From positions 296,835 through 360,834 of the forward strand of contig CAVOXI010000003.1 of NCBI GenBank assembly GCA_963700395.1: a stretch of DNA of 64,000 nt, in the 5' to 3' direction. Numbering within the stretch: the stretch's first letter is position 1; each line of letters starts with the position of its first letter. The DNA comes from Prado023 sp963700395 (GTDB lineage: Bacteria; Actinomycetota; Actinomycetes; S36-B12; CAIYMF01). Shown piece after piece: positions 48,144 through 57,377 of this stretch. The notes below the pieces were generated by a model, which was not told where the DNA came from, did no database searches, and worked only from the letters and a program-made list of their open reading frames with translations. A program made the translations under genes and the position numbers.

Positions 48144-50369
48144 TCAGCGGGGCTCGAACCCCTCAGGCAGGTCCTCGGCGTGCAGGACCACCAGCTGCTG
48201 CGTGGCCCGAGTCAGCGCGACATACAGGTCGTGGCCCCCACGGGCCGACTCCGCCATGATCCCGCCCGGCTCCACGACCACGACCTGGTCGAACTCGAGT
48301 CCCTTGGCCTCGGCGACCGTCAGCACGCTCACGCGGGTGTCGAGGGCGGAGTGCCCGACTCCCAGGATCCCCGGGGCGAACTGGTCGGACATCCACCTGG
48401 CCATCGGGTCACGAAGGGCGAGCGGCACGATCACGGCGGTCCGGCCCTCGTCACCGATCCAGCCGGCAACCTCGGCCCCCACCGCCGTTCCGAGGTCGGC
48501 CGCAGGGACCCGGGTGATGCGCGGAGGCGTCCCCTCGCGGATCGACGACGGTTCGGTGACCGCACTCCCCGACGCCCTCAGCACGCGGGTGGCGAGCTCC
48601 ATCATCGGGGCGGGGGTCCGGTAGTTGACCGTCAGCTGCTCCACCGACCAGCGCCCCGGGGCCACCCGATCGAAGGCGTCCGCCCAGGTCCGTGGCGCCG
48701 CGGTGGAGCCGGCCTGGGCGAGGTCCCCGACGACGGTCATGGACCGGCTGGGGCAACGCCGCAGCAGCAGTCGCCACTGCATCGGTGCGAGCTCCTGGGC
48801 CTCGTCGACCACGACATGGCCGAACACCCACGTGCGGTCGGCCAACGCTGCATCCACCACGGTGCGCCGGACCCGACGCGATCCGGAGTACCGGTCGATC
48901 AGGGCACCAGCCGTGAGACCGCCGACGCCGGTCATCTCCAGCACCCCGCGTGCGTAGTCCTCCTCGAGGGCACGTTCGGAGGCGGCGACGGCCGCCGCCC
49001 GGCGCGCGGGCTCGTCATCCTCGCCGAGCAGCTCGGACGCCTCGTCGAGGAGGGGGACGTCACTCACCGTCCAGGGCGCTCCGGCCGGGCGCGCGAGCAT
49101 CTGGCGCTCCCTGGCGGACAGTCGCGGCCCGGCTGCGGCCAACGCACGAGGGTTGGCCCACAGGTCGGCGATGACCTGCTCGGCCGTCAATGGCATCCAG
49201 CAGAGGTTGACCTCGCGGCGCACGTCCGGGCTCTCACGGAGGTCCGCGAGCAGGATCTCCCGGTTGGACTCCGGATCCACGCCGCGCGCCTCCGCCAGGA
49301 CCAGCACCAGACGGTCCAGCAGCGAGGTGACGAACGTCAGGCGCGCCCGGTTGTGCGGCCTGCGTGAGGCGCGCGCGCGTTCACGGGCGGCCGCGACCAC
49401 ACTCGGCGCCATGGAGATCCGGGTCCCCTCGACGGTGAGCTGCTTGGCCACGTCCGGCACGCGCTGGCGGTTGCGGATCGCCGCGGCAACGACCTCAGCC
49501 ATCCGGAGGTCGCCCTTGATGACCGCGACGGAGTCCGACACCTCGGGCTCGGCCTCGACGCCCGGGTACAGCTGGCCCGGTGTGGCCAGGACCGCGCTGG
49601 ACTCCCCGAGCCCGGGCAGCACCTGGCTGATGTAGCGCAGGAACAGCGGGTTGGGTCCCACCACCAGCACCCCGCTGCGCGCGATCTGGTCGCGGTGCGT
49701 GTAGAGCAGATAGGCCGCCCGATGCAGGCCAACGACCGTCTTGCCGCACCCCGGTCCGCCCTCGACGACGAGGATCCCCGGCATCGGTGCTCGGATGATG
49801 CGGTCCTGCTCGGCCTGGATGGTGGCCACGATGTCGCCCATGCGGCCCGTCCGCCGGGCTGCCAGGGCCGCCATGAGCGCGCCGTTGCCCTCGTACGAGG
49901 AGTCCGCTCCGACGGCATCGAGGTCGAGCACGTCGTCCTCGACCCCGCTGACAGCACGGCCGTCGAGCAGGATGTGGCGACGTCGGGCCACCCCCATCGG
50001 CGTCGCCGTCGTCGCCCGGTAGAACGGCTCGGCAGCAGGTGCGCGCCAATCGGTCAGCAGCAGGTTCTGGCTCTCGTCGGCAAGGCTGAGGCGCCCGATG
50101 TACACCGGTGAGCCGCCAGCGGAGAAGTCGAGCCGGCCGAAGCAGAGCCTCCGCTCAGCGGAGACCAGGGCACCGACGCGCTCGGTGTAGACCCGGATCA
50201 TCGCCTCCCGCTCGACCTGGGCCGCAGGCGTGCCCGCAGTCATGGCGCGCTTGGCTCGGCTGAGGTCCCGTGCGGCCCTGGTGGTGAGCTCATCGAGGCG
50301 GTCGTACATCGCCGCCACGACGGGCTGCTCGGCGCGCACCGCGCTCGAGGGCTCGTTCGGCGAGGGCAT
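48144..50369 (-). CDS. HelD/HelR-like RNA polymerase recycling helicase
   Basis: The 741-residue UvrD/PcrA-related superfamily 1 ATPase that removes stalled RNA polymerase. The N-terminal coiled-coil arm (about 1-60: MYDRLDELTTRAARDLSRAK, YTERVGAL) precedes YIGRLSLADESQNLLLTDWRAP (in part), Walker A GGPGCGKT, Walker B region VVVDEAQELAPMQW, VVGDLAQAG, and the C-terminal motifs VLTVAEAKGLEFD and LYVALTRATQQL. Actinobacterial relatives (HelR) confer rifamycin tolerance. I do not see the palindromic rifamycin-associated element upstream. ATG 50369 is six bases after TAGGAT. Confidence 0.93.
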   Translation of the reverse strand: MPSPNEPSSAVRAEQPVVAAMYDRLDELTTRAARDLSRAKRAMTAGTPAAQVEREAMIRVYTERVGALVSAERRLCFGRLDFSAGGSPVYIGRLSLADESQNLLLTDWRAPAAEPFYRATTATPMGVARRRHILLDGRAVSGVEDDVLDLDAVGADSSYEGNGALMAALAARRTGRMGDIVATIQAEQDRIIRAPMPGILVVEGGPGCGKTVVGLHRAAYLLYTHRDQIARSGVLVVGPNPLFLRYISQVLPGLGESSAVLATPGQLYPGVEAEPEVSDSVAVIKGDLRMAEVVAAAIRNRQRVPDVAKQLTVEGTRISMAPSVVAAARERARASRRPHNRARLTFVTSLLDRLVLVLAEARGVDPESNREILLADLRESPDVRREVNLCWMPLTAEQVIADLWANPRALAAAGPRLSARERQMLARPAGAPWTVSDVPLLDEASELLGEDDEPARRAAAVAASERALEEDYARGVLEMTGVGGLTAGALIDRYSGSRRVRRTVVDAALADRTWVFGHVVVDEAQELAPMQWRLLLRRCPSRSMTVVGDLAQAGSTAAPRTWADAFDRVAPGRWSVEQLTVNYRTPAPMMELATRVLRASGSAVTEPSSIREGTPPRITRVPAADLGTAVGAEVAGWIGDEGRTAVIVPLALRDPMARWMSDQFAPGILGVGHSALDTRVSVLTVAEAKGLEFDQVVVVEPGGIMAESARGGHDLYVALTRATQQLVVLHAEDLPEGFEPR

Positions 50370-50375
50370 CGAATC

Positions 50376-50381
50376 ATCCTA
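50376..50381 (-). promoter_or_regulatory. -10 hexamer TAGGAT, leaderless helD-like gene
   Basis: Ends six bases before ATG 50369. Confidence 0.5.
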
Positions 50382-50552
50382 GTGAAGACCAGGGGGTGGC
50401 GCCCACGATGCCCCAAGCTGGTCCACGCCGTGAGGCCGCGGGTGCCGCATCGGCCCGACGCCTTCCCGGCCCAGCGGGGTAACGGCATTCGCGGGGGCGG
50501 ATCGCGGGATCCATTCGGCCCAGGGCGCCGAATCGTGTGACAGAGTGCCACC

Positions 50553-51287
50553 ATGCCCCGGACGCTCGTGGCCATCCCGGCGCTGAACGAGGCCGCCACG
50601 ATCGGCGCCGTGATCGTCGACGTGCGCTCGCCTGTGCCTGGCGTCGACATCCTGGTCGTCGACGACGGCTCGAGCGACGGCACATCGGACGTTGCGACGA
50701 TGGCGGGCGCTCAGGTGCTCCAGATGCCGTTCAACGTCGGCGTCGGCAGGTGCCATGCGCACGGCGTTCCTCTTCGCGCAGCGCAACGACTTCGACGCGT
50801 CGTCCAGGTTGATGCCGACGGCCAGCACATCGCTGCGCACGTCCCGGACGCTGCTCGGCCGCCCTCGGCCACGCGTCGGTGGCGGTCGGGGCCCGCTTCG
50901 CCGGCGGGTATGAGGCGCGCGGTCCACGCCGGTGGGCCATGCGACGACTCTCGCCCGCTCCCTGTCCCATGTCTGCGACGCCCCCCTCACTGACACGACG
51001 TCAGGCTTCCGGGCCTCTGACCGTGCCGCCATCGCCCTGTTCGCCCGGCACTACCCGGCCGAGTATCTCGGGGACACCGTCGAGTCCCTCGTCCTTGCAG
51101 CACGTGCCGGGCTGGTGGTCACGAGGTGCCAGTACGCGATGCGTCCCCGCCAGGAGGAGGGCGACCCAGCCAGTCCTCTGCCCAGTCGATGCTCTACCTT
51201 GGGCGCGCCCTGCTTGCGCTCTACGTGGCGCTGGCCAGGAAGCCGATACGCGGACCCGTTGCTCCGACGATGGCAAGGGTCACGTGA
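50553..51287 (+). pseudogene. Family 2 glycosyltransferase, DPM1-like, frameshifted
   Basis: A dolichyl/polyprenyl-phosphate mannose synthase-type GT2 of about 243 residues. The start TLVAIPALNEAATIGAV and VVDDGSSDGT are intact. The remaining pieces lie in changing frames: GAMRTAFLFAQRNDFDA, VVQVDADGQH (DxD metal site), VAVGARFAGGYE, LTDTTSGFRASDRAAIALFA, YLGDTVESLVLAARAG, and QSSAQSMLYLGRALLALYVAL ending at TGA 51287. At least five single-base shifts occur between 50750 and 51190. The stop overlaps the next gene start (GTGA). Its DUF2304 partner supports a role in polyprenyl-linked sugar transfer at the membrane. Confidence 0.8.
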
Positions 51288-51673
51288 ACCTCAACTGGCT
51301 GGGCCTGGCTCGCGGCAGCGCTGCTGCTCGTGTTCGTCCTCGAGCTCCTGCGACGTGGGATCCTCCGCGAGCGCTTCGCTGCGCTCTGGCTGGTGGTCGG
51401 CTCGATCCTGGCCCTCGTCGCGCTGTTCCCCGGAATCCTTCGCGGCGCGGCTGACGCCCTCGGCTTCGAGCTCGCCGTCGAACCTGCTGTTCTTCGCCGC
51501 CATCGTCTTCCTGCTCCTCGTCTGCGTCCAGCTCAGCTACGAGGTCTCCCGACTCGAGGCGCGAACGCGGCGCCTCGCCGAGGACCTGGCCCTGCTGACC
51601 GCCGAGATCCAGCGCATGCCGACGTCGCGTACCAGGCGAGCCCGATCGGGTCGAGGGATGGAGGAGGACCTGA
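51284..51673 (+). pseudogene. DUF2304 membrane protein, frameshifted
   Basis: The small membrane partner that usually follows DPM1-like GT2 genes. Pieces in three frames give NLNWLGLA, then VFVLELLRRGILRERFAALW, VVGSILALVALFPGILRGAAD, LLFFAAIVFLLLVCVQLSYEVSRLE (in parts) and a coiled coil ARTRRLAEDLALLTAEIQ, matching DUF2304 from end to end. Shifts are needed near 51310, 51480 and probably 51620, so the exact stop is uncertain; I use the TGA at 51671-51673, just before the next ribosome binding site's gene. Confidence 0.68.
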
Positions 51674-51675
51674 CA

Positions 51676-52992
51676 ATGACGATCCGGCTGACGCCCCGGA
51701 GCCGTTCCGAGCGACAGGTCCGCGCAGGACCAGGACTGCGATCCGCCAGCATGACCCTCAGGACCCGAGCCGAGCAGTTGACGCTGCCGAACCTGCCGTG
51801 GGCCATCACGGAGCCCAGCGACGACCGGAGCCTGCCGCCGTGGTTCCAGCGCGCGGTGATCCTCGTCCTGATCCTCGTCGCGGCCTCCAAGATCGTGATC
51901 TGGGGCTTCGGCCAGCTGACCTCGTTCTGGTACACCCTGTTCTTCTCGTTCTTCATCGGCCTGGCCATGGAACCCCTGGTGAACTACCTGCAGAAGCGGG
52001 GCATCCGCCGCGGGGTGGGGACGTTCATGGTGATGGGCGGGTTGATCGTCGCCGCCGTGACCTTCTTCGCGGTCTTCGGCGCGCTGCTGGCTGACCAGCT
52101 GGCACAGCTCATCAGCAGCCTGCCGGACGTGCTCGCGACGGTCCTCGAATGGGCGAACACCAAGTTCGGCACCAAGCTGGATCCCAACGAGATCCTCAAC
52201 AACTTCGGCCTCGGCGCCAAGGACATCGCCAACATCGCCCAGAGCCTGGGCGTGGGCCTGCTCGGCGTCCTCGGCACCGCGGTCAACTGGGTCTTCTCGC
52301 TGTTCACGATCATGCTCTTCTCGTTCTACTTCGCCGCCGACGGCCCGCACTTCCGCCGGACGGTCGCCTCGTGGTTGCCGCCCCACCGGCAGCGGACCTT
52401 CCTCACCGTGGTCGACATCTCCACGCAGAAGGCCGGCGGCTACGTGATCTCCCGCGGCCTGCTGGCCATGATCAGCGCGGTCTTCCACGGGATCGCGTTC
52501 TACCTGCTCGACCTGCCGTACTGGCTTCCCATGGCCCTGTGGGTCGGCCTGGTCTCGCAGTTCATCCCCACGATCGGCACCTACCTGGCCGGCGCGCTGC
52601 CGGTGATCATCGCCCTGGTGGAGGGCGAGCCCGTCAAGGCGCTGATCGTGCTCATCGTCGTGGTCGCCTACCAGCAGGTCGAGAACTACCTGGTCGCCCC
52701 CCGGATCACCCGCACCACCCTGGAGATCCACCCCGCGGTCGCCTTCGGCTCGGTGATCGCCGGCGCAGCGCTGTTCGGTGTCACGGGGGCCCTGCTGGCG
52801 ATCCCGGTCGTCGCCACCGTGCAGTCGGTGATCTCCGTCTACGGCCGCCGCTACGAGCTGGTGGAGGAGTTCGGTGGCGTCCCCGGGGAGAGCGACCGCG
52901 ATCGCGTCGCCGCCGCGATGCGCGCCGCGGATCCGCGGTACTCCGGCTCCCGCGCGGTTCCCCGGCCGCCCATCCCGCCGGGTGAGGGTTGA
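51676..52992 (+). CDS. AI-2E family transporter
   Basis: The 438-residue polytopic membrane protein of the AI-2E/TqsA/YtvI permease family has about eight helices. Typical segments are SFFIGLAMEPLVNYLQKRGIRRG and the C-terminal MALWVGLVSQFIPTIGTYLAGALP, the family PxIG signature (each in part), YQQVENYLVAPRI and GSVIAGAALFGVTGALLAIPVVA. Members export small molecules or act as Na+/H+ antiporters; the substrate cannot be told. ATG 51676 has GGAGGAGG upstream; ATG 51751 is an alternative. The C-terminal tail is Pro/Arg-rich. Confidence 0.9.
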   Translation: MTIRLTPRSRSERQVRAGPGLRSASMTLRTRAEQLTLPNLPWAITEPSDDRSLPPWFQRAVILVLILVAASKIVIWGFGQLTSFWYTLFFSFFIGLAMEPLVNYLQKRGIRRGVGTFMVMGGLIVAAVTFFAVFGALLADQLAQLISSLPDVLATVLEWANTKFGTKLDPNEILNNFGLGAKDIANIAQSLGVGLLGVLGTAVNWVFSLFTIMLFSFYFAADGPHFRRTVASWLPPHRQRTFLTVVDISTQKAGGYVISRGLLAMISAVFHGIAFYLLDLPYWLPMALWVGLVSQFIPTIGTYLAGALPVIIALVEGEPVKALIVLIVVVAYQQVENYLVAPRITRTTLEIHPAVAFGSVIAGAALFGVTGALLAIPVVATVQSVISVYGRRYELVEEFGGVPGESDRDRVAAAMRAADPRYSGSRAVPRPPIPPGEG

Positions 52993-53022
52993 TCCCTGCC
53001 GGGGTGGTTCGGACAGGTCGGC

Positions 53023-53700
53023 GTGCCTGACGCCGACCCTGGCCCCGCGGCGGTGCGGGCGTCACTGACCGGGTCGCCCGAGGTGATCGCTCCCCACCTG
53101 CTCGGGGCCGAGCTGATCAGCGACCTGGACGGTCGGGTCGCCGTGCGGATCACCGAGGTGGAGGCCTACGCGGGCGTGGGGCAGGATCCCGGATCCCACG
53201 CGCACCGGCGCCGGACCCAGCGGAACGCGGCGATGTTCGGACCTCCCGGGCACGCCTACGTCTACTTCACCTACGGCATGTACTGGTGCCTGAACGTGGT
53301 GGTGCACCCTCCGGGAGTCGCGGGGGCGGTGCTGATCCGTGCCGGGGAGGTGGTGGACGGGTTGGACGTCGCCCGGACCCGTCGACCCGCGGCCCGCTCC
53401 GACCGGGATCTCGCCCGGGGTCCGGCGAGGCTCGCCGCCGCGCTCGGGGTCACCGGCGACCAGGACGGCGTCGACCTGCTCGATCCCAGGAGTCAACTCC
53501 GGTTGATCCTGCCCAGTTCTGCGGCTGAGCCGTCCGCCATCACGTCGGGACCACGCACCGGCGTGGCGGGCGCTGGGGCGCTCACTCCCTGGCGGTTCTG
53601 GCTGGTGGGTGATCCGACGGTGAGCCCGCACCGGCCGGCCACGAGGCGAACAGGCAGTGCCTCAGGCCCCCTGCATGAGGATGGGCACGGCGTTCACTGA
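53023..53700 (+). CDS. DNA-3-methyladenine glycosylase, AAG/MPG type
   Basis: Base excision repair glycosylase of 225 residues. Motifs are HLLGAELISDLDGRVAVRITEVEAYAG, with the catalytic Glu in EVEAY, DPGSHAHRRRTQRNAAMFGPPGHAYVYFTYGMYWCLNVV, and RGPARLAAALGVT (each in part). It ends with PWRFWLVGDPTVSPHRPA followed by ~18 extra residues that overlap the convergent glycoside hydrolase gene by 39 bases, so the true stop may be earlier. GTG 53023 is 30 bases after the AI-2E stop; probably the same operon. Confidence 0.92.
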   Translation: MPDADPGPAAVRASLTGSPEVIAPHLLGAELISDLDGRVAVRITEVEAYAGVGQDPGSHAHRRRTQRNAAMFGPPGHAYVYFTYGMYWCLNVVVHPPGVAGAVLIRAGEVVDGLDVARTRRPAARSDRDLARGPARLAAALGVTGDQDGVDLLDPRSQLRLILPSSAAEPSAITSGPRTGVAGAGALTPWRFWLVGDPTVSPHRPATRRTGSASGPLHEDGHGVH

Positions 53701-54933
53701 GATCTTCTGTCCGGGGACCACTCCGAGGACCTGCCCGGCGAGGTTCTGGAAGGTGCCGACCCCGGCCGGGATCTTGTAGCTGCGCGTCTTGCTGGTCGCG
53801 TAGACGATGGTCGTCCGCGCGCCGTCCGGGCCTTGGAGCTTGCACGAACGCACGGACTTCTTGACCTTGCAGCCCATCCACGCTCTTGCCGATCATCCAG
53901 TCCTGGACCGTGTGGAACGCCACACCGGACTCGGTCTGGGCTCCGGAGGCCGGGTCGATCATGTCGATGCCCGAACAGGTGGTAGTCCCAGCCGTACCAG
54001 AAGACGCGCGGGACACCCAGTGCGCATGGCGTCGATGTAGGTGCGGGCGACCATCCCCGCTGCGACGTCACCGCTGTAGGTGATCTGCTTGAAGCCGCTG
54101 AACATCCCACGCCGGTCGCCGTAGTTGACCTCGGTGTCCCAGATCGGGCCCTTGAAGCCGTACTTCCGGTAGAAGGCACGCGCCTTGGTGATGGTCTTCT
54201 CGCGCTTGGCCAGGTAGTCCGGCGTCTTCGAGTACGGGTGGATGTTCACGGCGTCGATCGGCCAGCGGGCCTTCTTCAGGCGTTGCGCGTACTCCTTCCA
54301 GAACTTCGGGCGGCGGGTGAACACGCCGTACGTGCTGCTGGAGCTGAGCACCTTCGCGCCCGGGTCGACCGACTTGATCGCGCGTGCGCCCTTGACTCGT
54401 CAGGTCGGCAAGCTGCTTGGCGGTGCCGCCGAAGAAGACCTTGAGCGAGCCCTCGTTCCAGATCTCGTACGAGGTGATCCGCCCCCGGTAGCGATCAGCC
54501 ATGGCCGGCCGCGAAGTCCGTGAAGTAGGCCATGTTCGCCGGCGGAGACGAGGAGCCCGGTCCGTAGAAGCCCTTCATGGTCGGCTTGGCGGCGGCCCAC
54601 TGCGGGGTGACGCCGAACACGTACTGGACCTCCAGCGCACCGGCGTTCCGGGCGTTGTCGACGGCCCGGTCCAGGGACTCCCATTCGTAGACGCCCGGGC
54701 TGGGGTTCAGACGCGCCCACGTGACCCCGGAATCCCAGAGTCGAACAGCCCCTACACGGAAATTCGGCTCGGTATTGCTAATCGCCGTGATAATGCACCC
54801 CAAACAATTCCATAGGGACGATCGGCTTTGCCTTCGCTTGGGCCGCTCCTAAGGGAACAGTCGTGCTCACGAGCAGCACGGAGAGCACCCCAACAATTCC
54901 ACGAACAATTGCTCGCCCCACCCCTGGATTCAT
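53662..54933 (-). pseudogene. Secreted glycoside hydrolase (GH39-like/cellulase-type barrel), frameshifted
   Basis: A signal peptide begins at ATG 54933 (GRAIVRGIVGVLSVLLVSTT, PLGAAQA). The barrel follows in pieces: ELFGVHYHG, FRVGAVRLWDSGVTWARLNP, VQYVFGVTPQW, ADRYRGRITSYEIWNEGS (WNE acid/base motif), VLSSSSTYGVFTRRPKFWKE, IDAVNIHPYSKTPD, GPIWDTEVNYGDRRG (likely nucleophile Glu), RVFWYGWDYHLFG and a C-terminal beta domain with IPAGVGTFQNLAGQVL. About six single-base shifts are required (near 54785, 54505, 54400, 54018, 53975, 53880). Both catalytic Glu regions survive. It starts 15 bases after the GT4 stop and is probably co-transcribed with it. Confidence 0.77.
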
Positions 54934-54948
54934 GAGGTCATCGAATCA

Positions 54949-57192
54949 CTAGTTCCGCCCGCGGTCAAATGCACGGCTATTTCGGCCCAACCGGCGCGCC
55001 GCCTGCCCGAGCCGGATCCGAAGCCCCCGTCCGGGCACCAGCATCGCGCGACCGGTCGTCGAGGGAGCCAGCACCCATCGGCCCGCCACTCCCAGGGCCA
55101 GGACCCGGCCAGGAGCGAGGTTCACGGGCCCCACCATCCGCAGGGATCGCCCCACGGCGAGCCAGACCACGGCGGGTGTCGGCCCGGTGCGGCGCAGCTC
55201 GGCAAGGGCAGCGGCGTCCCACTCGATCACACCGCCAACCACGCCCGGGGTACGCGCCGAGCCGGCGGCAGGTGGGGCGACGTGGAGCCGGCCGACACGG
55301 ACGGCACGGTCCCCCGCCCCGGCTGCGACCGCGAGCACCGAGTCGTCGGTCAGGTCGAGCCCCGGCAGCAGGTCCAGCGCGACCTCAGTCGTCGCCCCCT
55401 GCGCTCGCGACACGTGCGCAGCGGCAATGGGGACCTCCGAGAGCACCGTCACGTCCTCACCGACTGCAGCACGCACGCTCGTCACCCGCCCAGTCACTGC
55501 AACGACATCCCGGTCGGGCAACCGGCGCACGGCAGCCCCCTCCTCGTCCCAGCCGATGATGACCGGGCCGGCCTGCGTGGGAGCGACGGTCACGGGCAGT
55601 CCCGGCCCGAGCGCGGGCACGATCTCGGAACCCGCGGTGCGCGCGACGAGGGGAGCGCCGGCCGGCCAGCGTGCCACGGACGACCAGGGCAGCTCGGCGC
55701 GCACATCCCTGGCGATCGGGGGAGTCAGTTCGGACGGCGTGCGTTGTTGGGCCACCACGCCCTCGGGGACCTCGACCGGGACCGCGACTCCCCCCTCGAT
55801 CCCCACATGCGACACGAGGCCGGCCTCCGACGCCCCCACGGCAACGCCCGCCACCTCCAGGCCACCACGGCGCACACGCAGGTCCTCGACCACGAACGTG
55901 GCTGCAGGGAGGTCGATCCGCGAGGCCACGCCTGAGGCGAGGTCCAGCCATTGGGCGGCCACAACCTCCGGGCGCAGGCGCTTGGCGGCCGCTGGGGCTG
56001 CCCGCGACATCTCACCCCAGGCGACGCGATCGGCCAGCACCTCGACGAGGGCCTCGGCGAGCTGCTCCATCGATCCGTCCGGGACGACCCGGCCGTTCAC
56101 CCCATCCTCGACCAGTTCGGCCGGCCCGTAGTCGACGTCGTAGGTCACCACGGGCGTTCCTGCCGCGAGGCTCTCGGCGACGGCGAGGCCGAAGCCCTCC
56201 CGGCGAGAGGTCATCAGCGAGACCGACGCCGCCGCCAGCACCCCGATCGGGTCCTCGGTGAAGCCCGGGAACGCCACGATCTCCTCCAGCCCCAACTCGC
56301 GGCGCAGCTCGAGGAGGTGCTCCAGCTCAGGCCCGCGGCCGTAGACGTCCAGCCGCAGCCCGGGCAGGGTCCGTGCGGCGATCGCGACGGCGCGCATCGC
56401 GTGGTCCACGCGCTTGACGGAGTCGAGCCGCCCGAGCTGGACCACCCTCAGGGGGTCGCGATCCGCGACCAGGCCAGGGGGGACCGGGTCGATCATGTTG
56501 GGGATCACGTGCACCTCGAGACCGGGCACGTCCTGGCCCAGGTCGGCGGCCTGACGATCGGTGAGGGCGACGACTGCCTCAGCGGCCGGCGCGAAGGGCA
56601 GGAGGCGACCGGAGAGCCGGGGCTGCCCGACGGGCCCGGCGTAGCGGGACCGGATCTGGCGCGCCCGTCGGCTCCGGGTGGCTTCCTCCCCCGTCGGCGC
56701 TCCCGAGACGCCACCCTTGCGGTGGGCCAGGTGGACGGTCATGACGCGCCCGACATAGGGGTTGCGCATCATGGCCACCGGCGCGTAGGTGACCGGTGAA
56801 TCGGCGAAGACCACGACCCCGGGAAGCCGACCGACCAGCCAGTCCAACCAGTCGGCGACACGGTCATCGCGGGTGAACGTGTCATCGGTCCGCCGTCTCC
56901 ACGACGGCCGGAACCGCTTGTCCCGCCGCTGGTAGTGGTGCACGGAGGTCGCGAGTGGCAGCCACCCCCGCTCCCGCCACGCCTGCAGGGTCTCGTCGAT
57001 CTCCGGCTGCGGATGGATGGTGGCGATGTGGGTGTCCCAGCCGGCCTCATGGAACACCGAGAGCCGGCGCAGCCATGCGCGCGTCAGGCCACCCTTCTGC
57101 TCGCGCAGGTTGCTGAAGACGAACAGCGCGACCGGGTGCCCGGTGAGGTCGGGACGAAGGTCGGGCACACAGCAGAGGATATCGGGCGCCAT
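54949..57192 (-). CDS. Two-domain family 4 glycosyltransferase
   Basis: The 747-residue protein has an N-terminal GT-B glycosyltransferase (about 1-410): VALFVFSNLREQKGGLTRAWLRR, VVFADSPVTYAP, MTVHLAHRKGG, AEAVVALTDRQAADLG, VVQLGRLDSVKRVDHAM and SRREGFGLAVAESLAAGTPVVTYDVDYGPAELVEDG (each in part), the EX7E motif and donor site typical of TagE/GtfA-like enzymes. Residues 430-747 form an unrecognised Val-rich beta domain. It may glycosylate a wall polymer. ATG 57192 gives a normal N-terminus. The following gene is a secreted glycoside hydrolase, which suggests a cell-surface polysaccharide function. Confidence 0.87.
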   Translation of the reverse strand: MAPDILCCVPDLRPDLTGHPVALFVFSNLREQKGGLTRAWLRRLSVFHEAGWDTHIATIHPQPEIDETLQAWRERGWLPLATSVHHYQRRDKRFRPSWRRRTDDTFTRDDRVADWLDWLVGRLPGVVVFADSPVTYAPVAMMRNPYVGRVMTVHLAHRKGGVSGAPTGEEATRSRRARQIRSRYAGPVGQPRLSGRLLPFAPAAEAVVALTDRQAADLGQDVPGLEVHVIPNMIDPVPPGLVADRDPLRVVQLGRLDSVKRVDHAMRAVAIAARTLPGLRLDVYGRGPELEHLLELRRELGLEEIVAFPGFTEDPIGVLAAASVSLMTSRREGFGLAVAESLAAGTPVVTYDVDYGPAELVEDGVNGRVVPDGSMEQLAEALVEVLADRVAWGEMSRAAPAAAKRLRPEVVAAQWLDLASGVASRIDLPAATFVVEDLRVRRGGLEVAGVAVGASEAGLVSHVGIEGGVAVPVEVPEGVVAQQRTPSELTPPIARDVRAELPWSSVARWPAGAPLVARTAGSEIVPALGPGLPVTVAPTQAGPVIIGWDEEGAAVRRLPDRDVVAVTGRVTSVRAAVGEDVTVLSEVPIAAAHVSRAQGATTEVALDLLPGLDLTDDSVLAVAAGAGDRAVRVGRLHVAPPAAGSARTPGVVGGVIEWDAAALAELRRTGPTPAVVWLAVGRSLRMVGPVNLAPGRVLALGVAGRWVLAPSTTGRAMLVPGRGLRIRLGQAARRLGRNSRAFDRGRN

Positions 57193-57377
57193 GACACCGC
57201 AGCCGCAGCCGCCTTCCGTCTGGGTCCGGCTCACCGCGCGGACGACGTACGCCCCGGGGACCGTTACCAATCCGTTATGAACTTGTGCAGAGTTTCTGCA
57301 TCCGGGCGCCCTGCCCTGAGCGAATACGTCCATGAGAGCCGCAGATCGTGGCTCGGGACAACACCCCAGGAGACACC

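Noticed and set aside
48144..48170. tRNA-like T-arm (GGGGTTCGAGCCCC, minus strand)
   Set aside because: It is the C-terminal coding end of the helicase (EGFEPR). No acceptor, D or anticodon arms flank it.
50750..51670. Transposon or phage insertion as the cause of the broken GT2/DUF2304 genes
   Set aside because: No inserted sequence, terminal repeats or target duplication; the gene pieces are contiguous with only single-base shifts.
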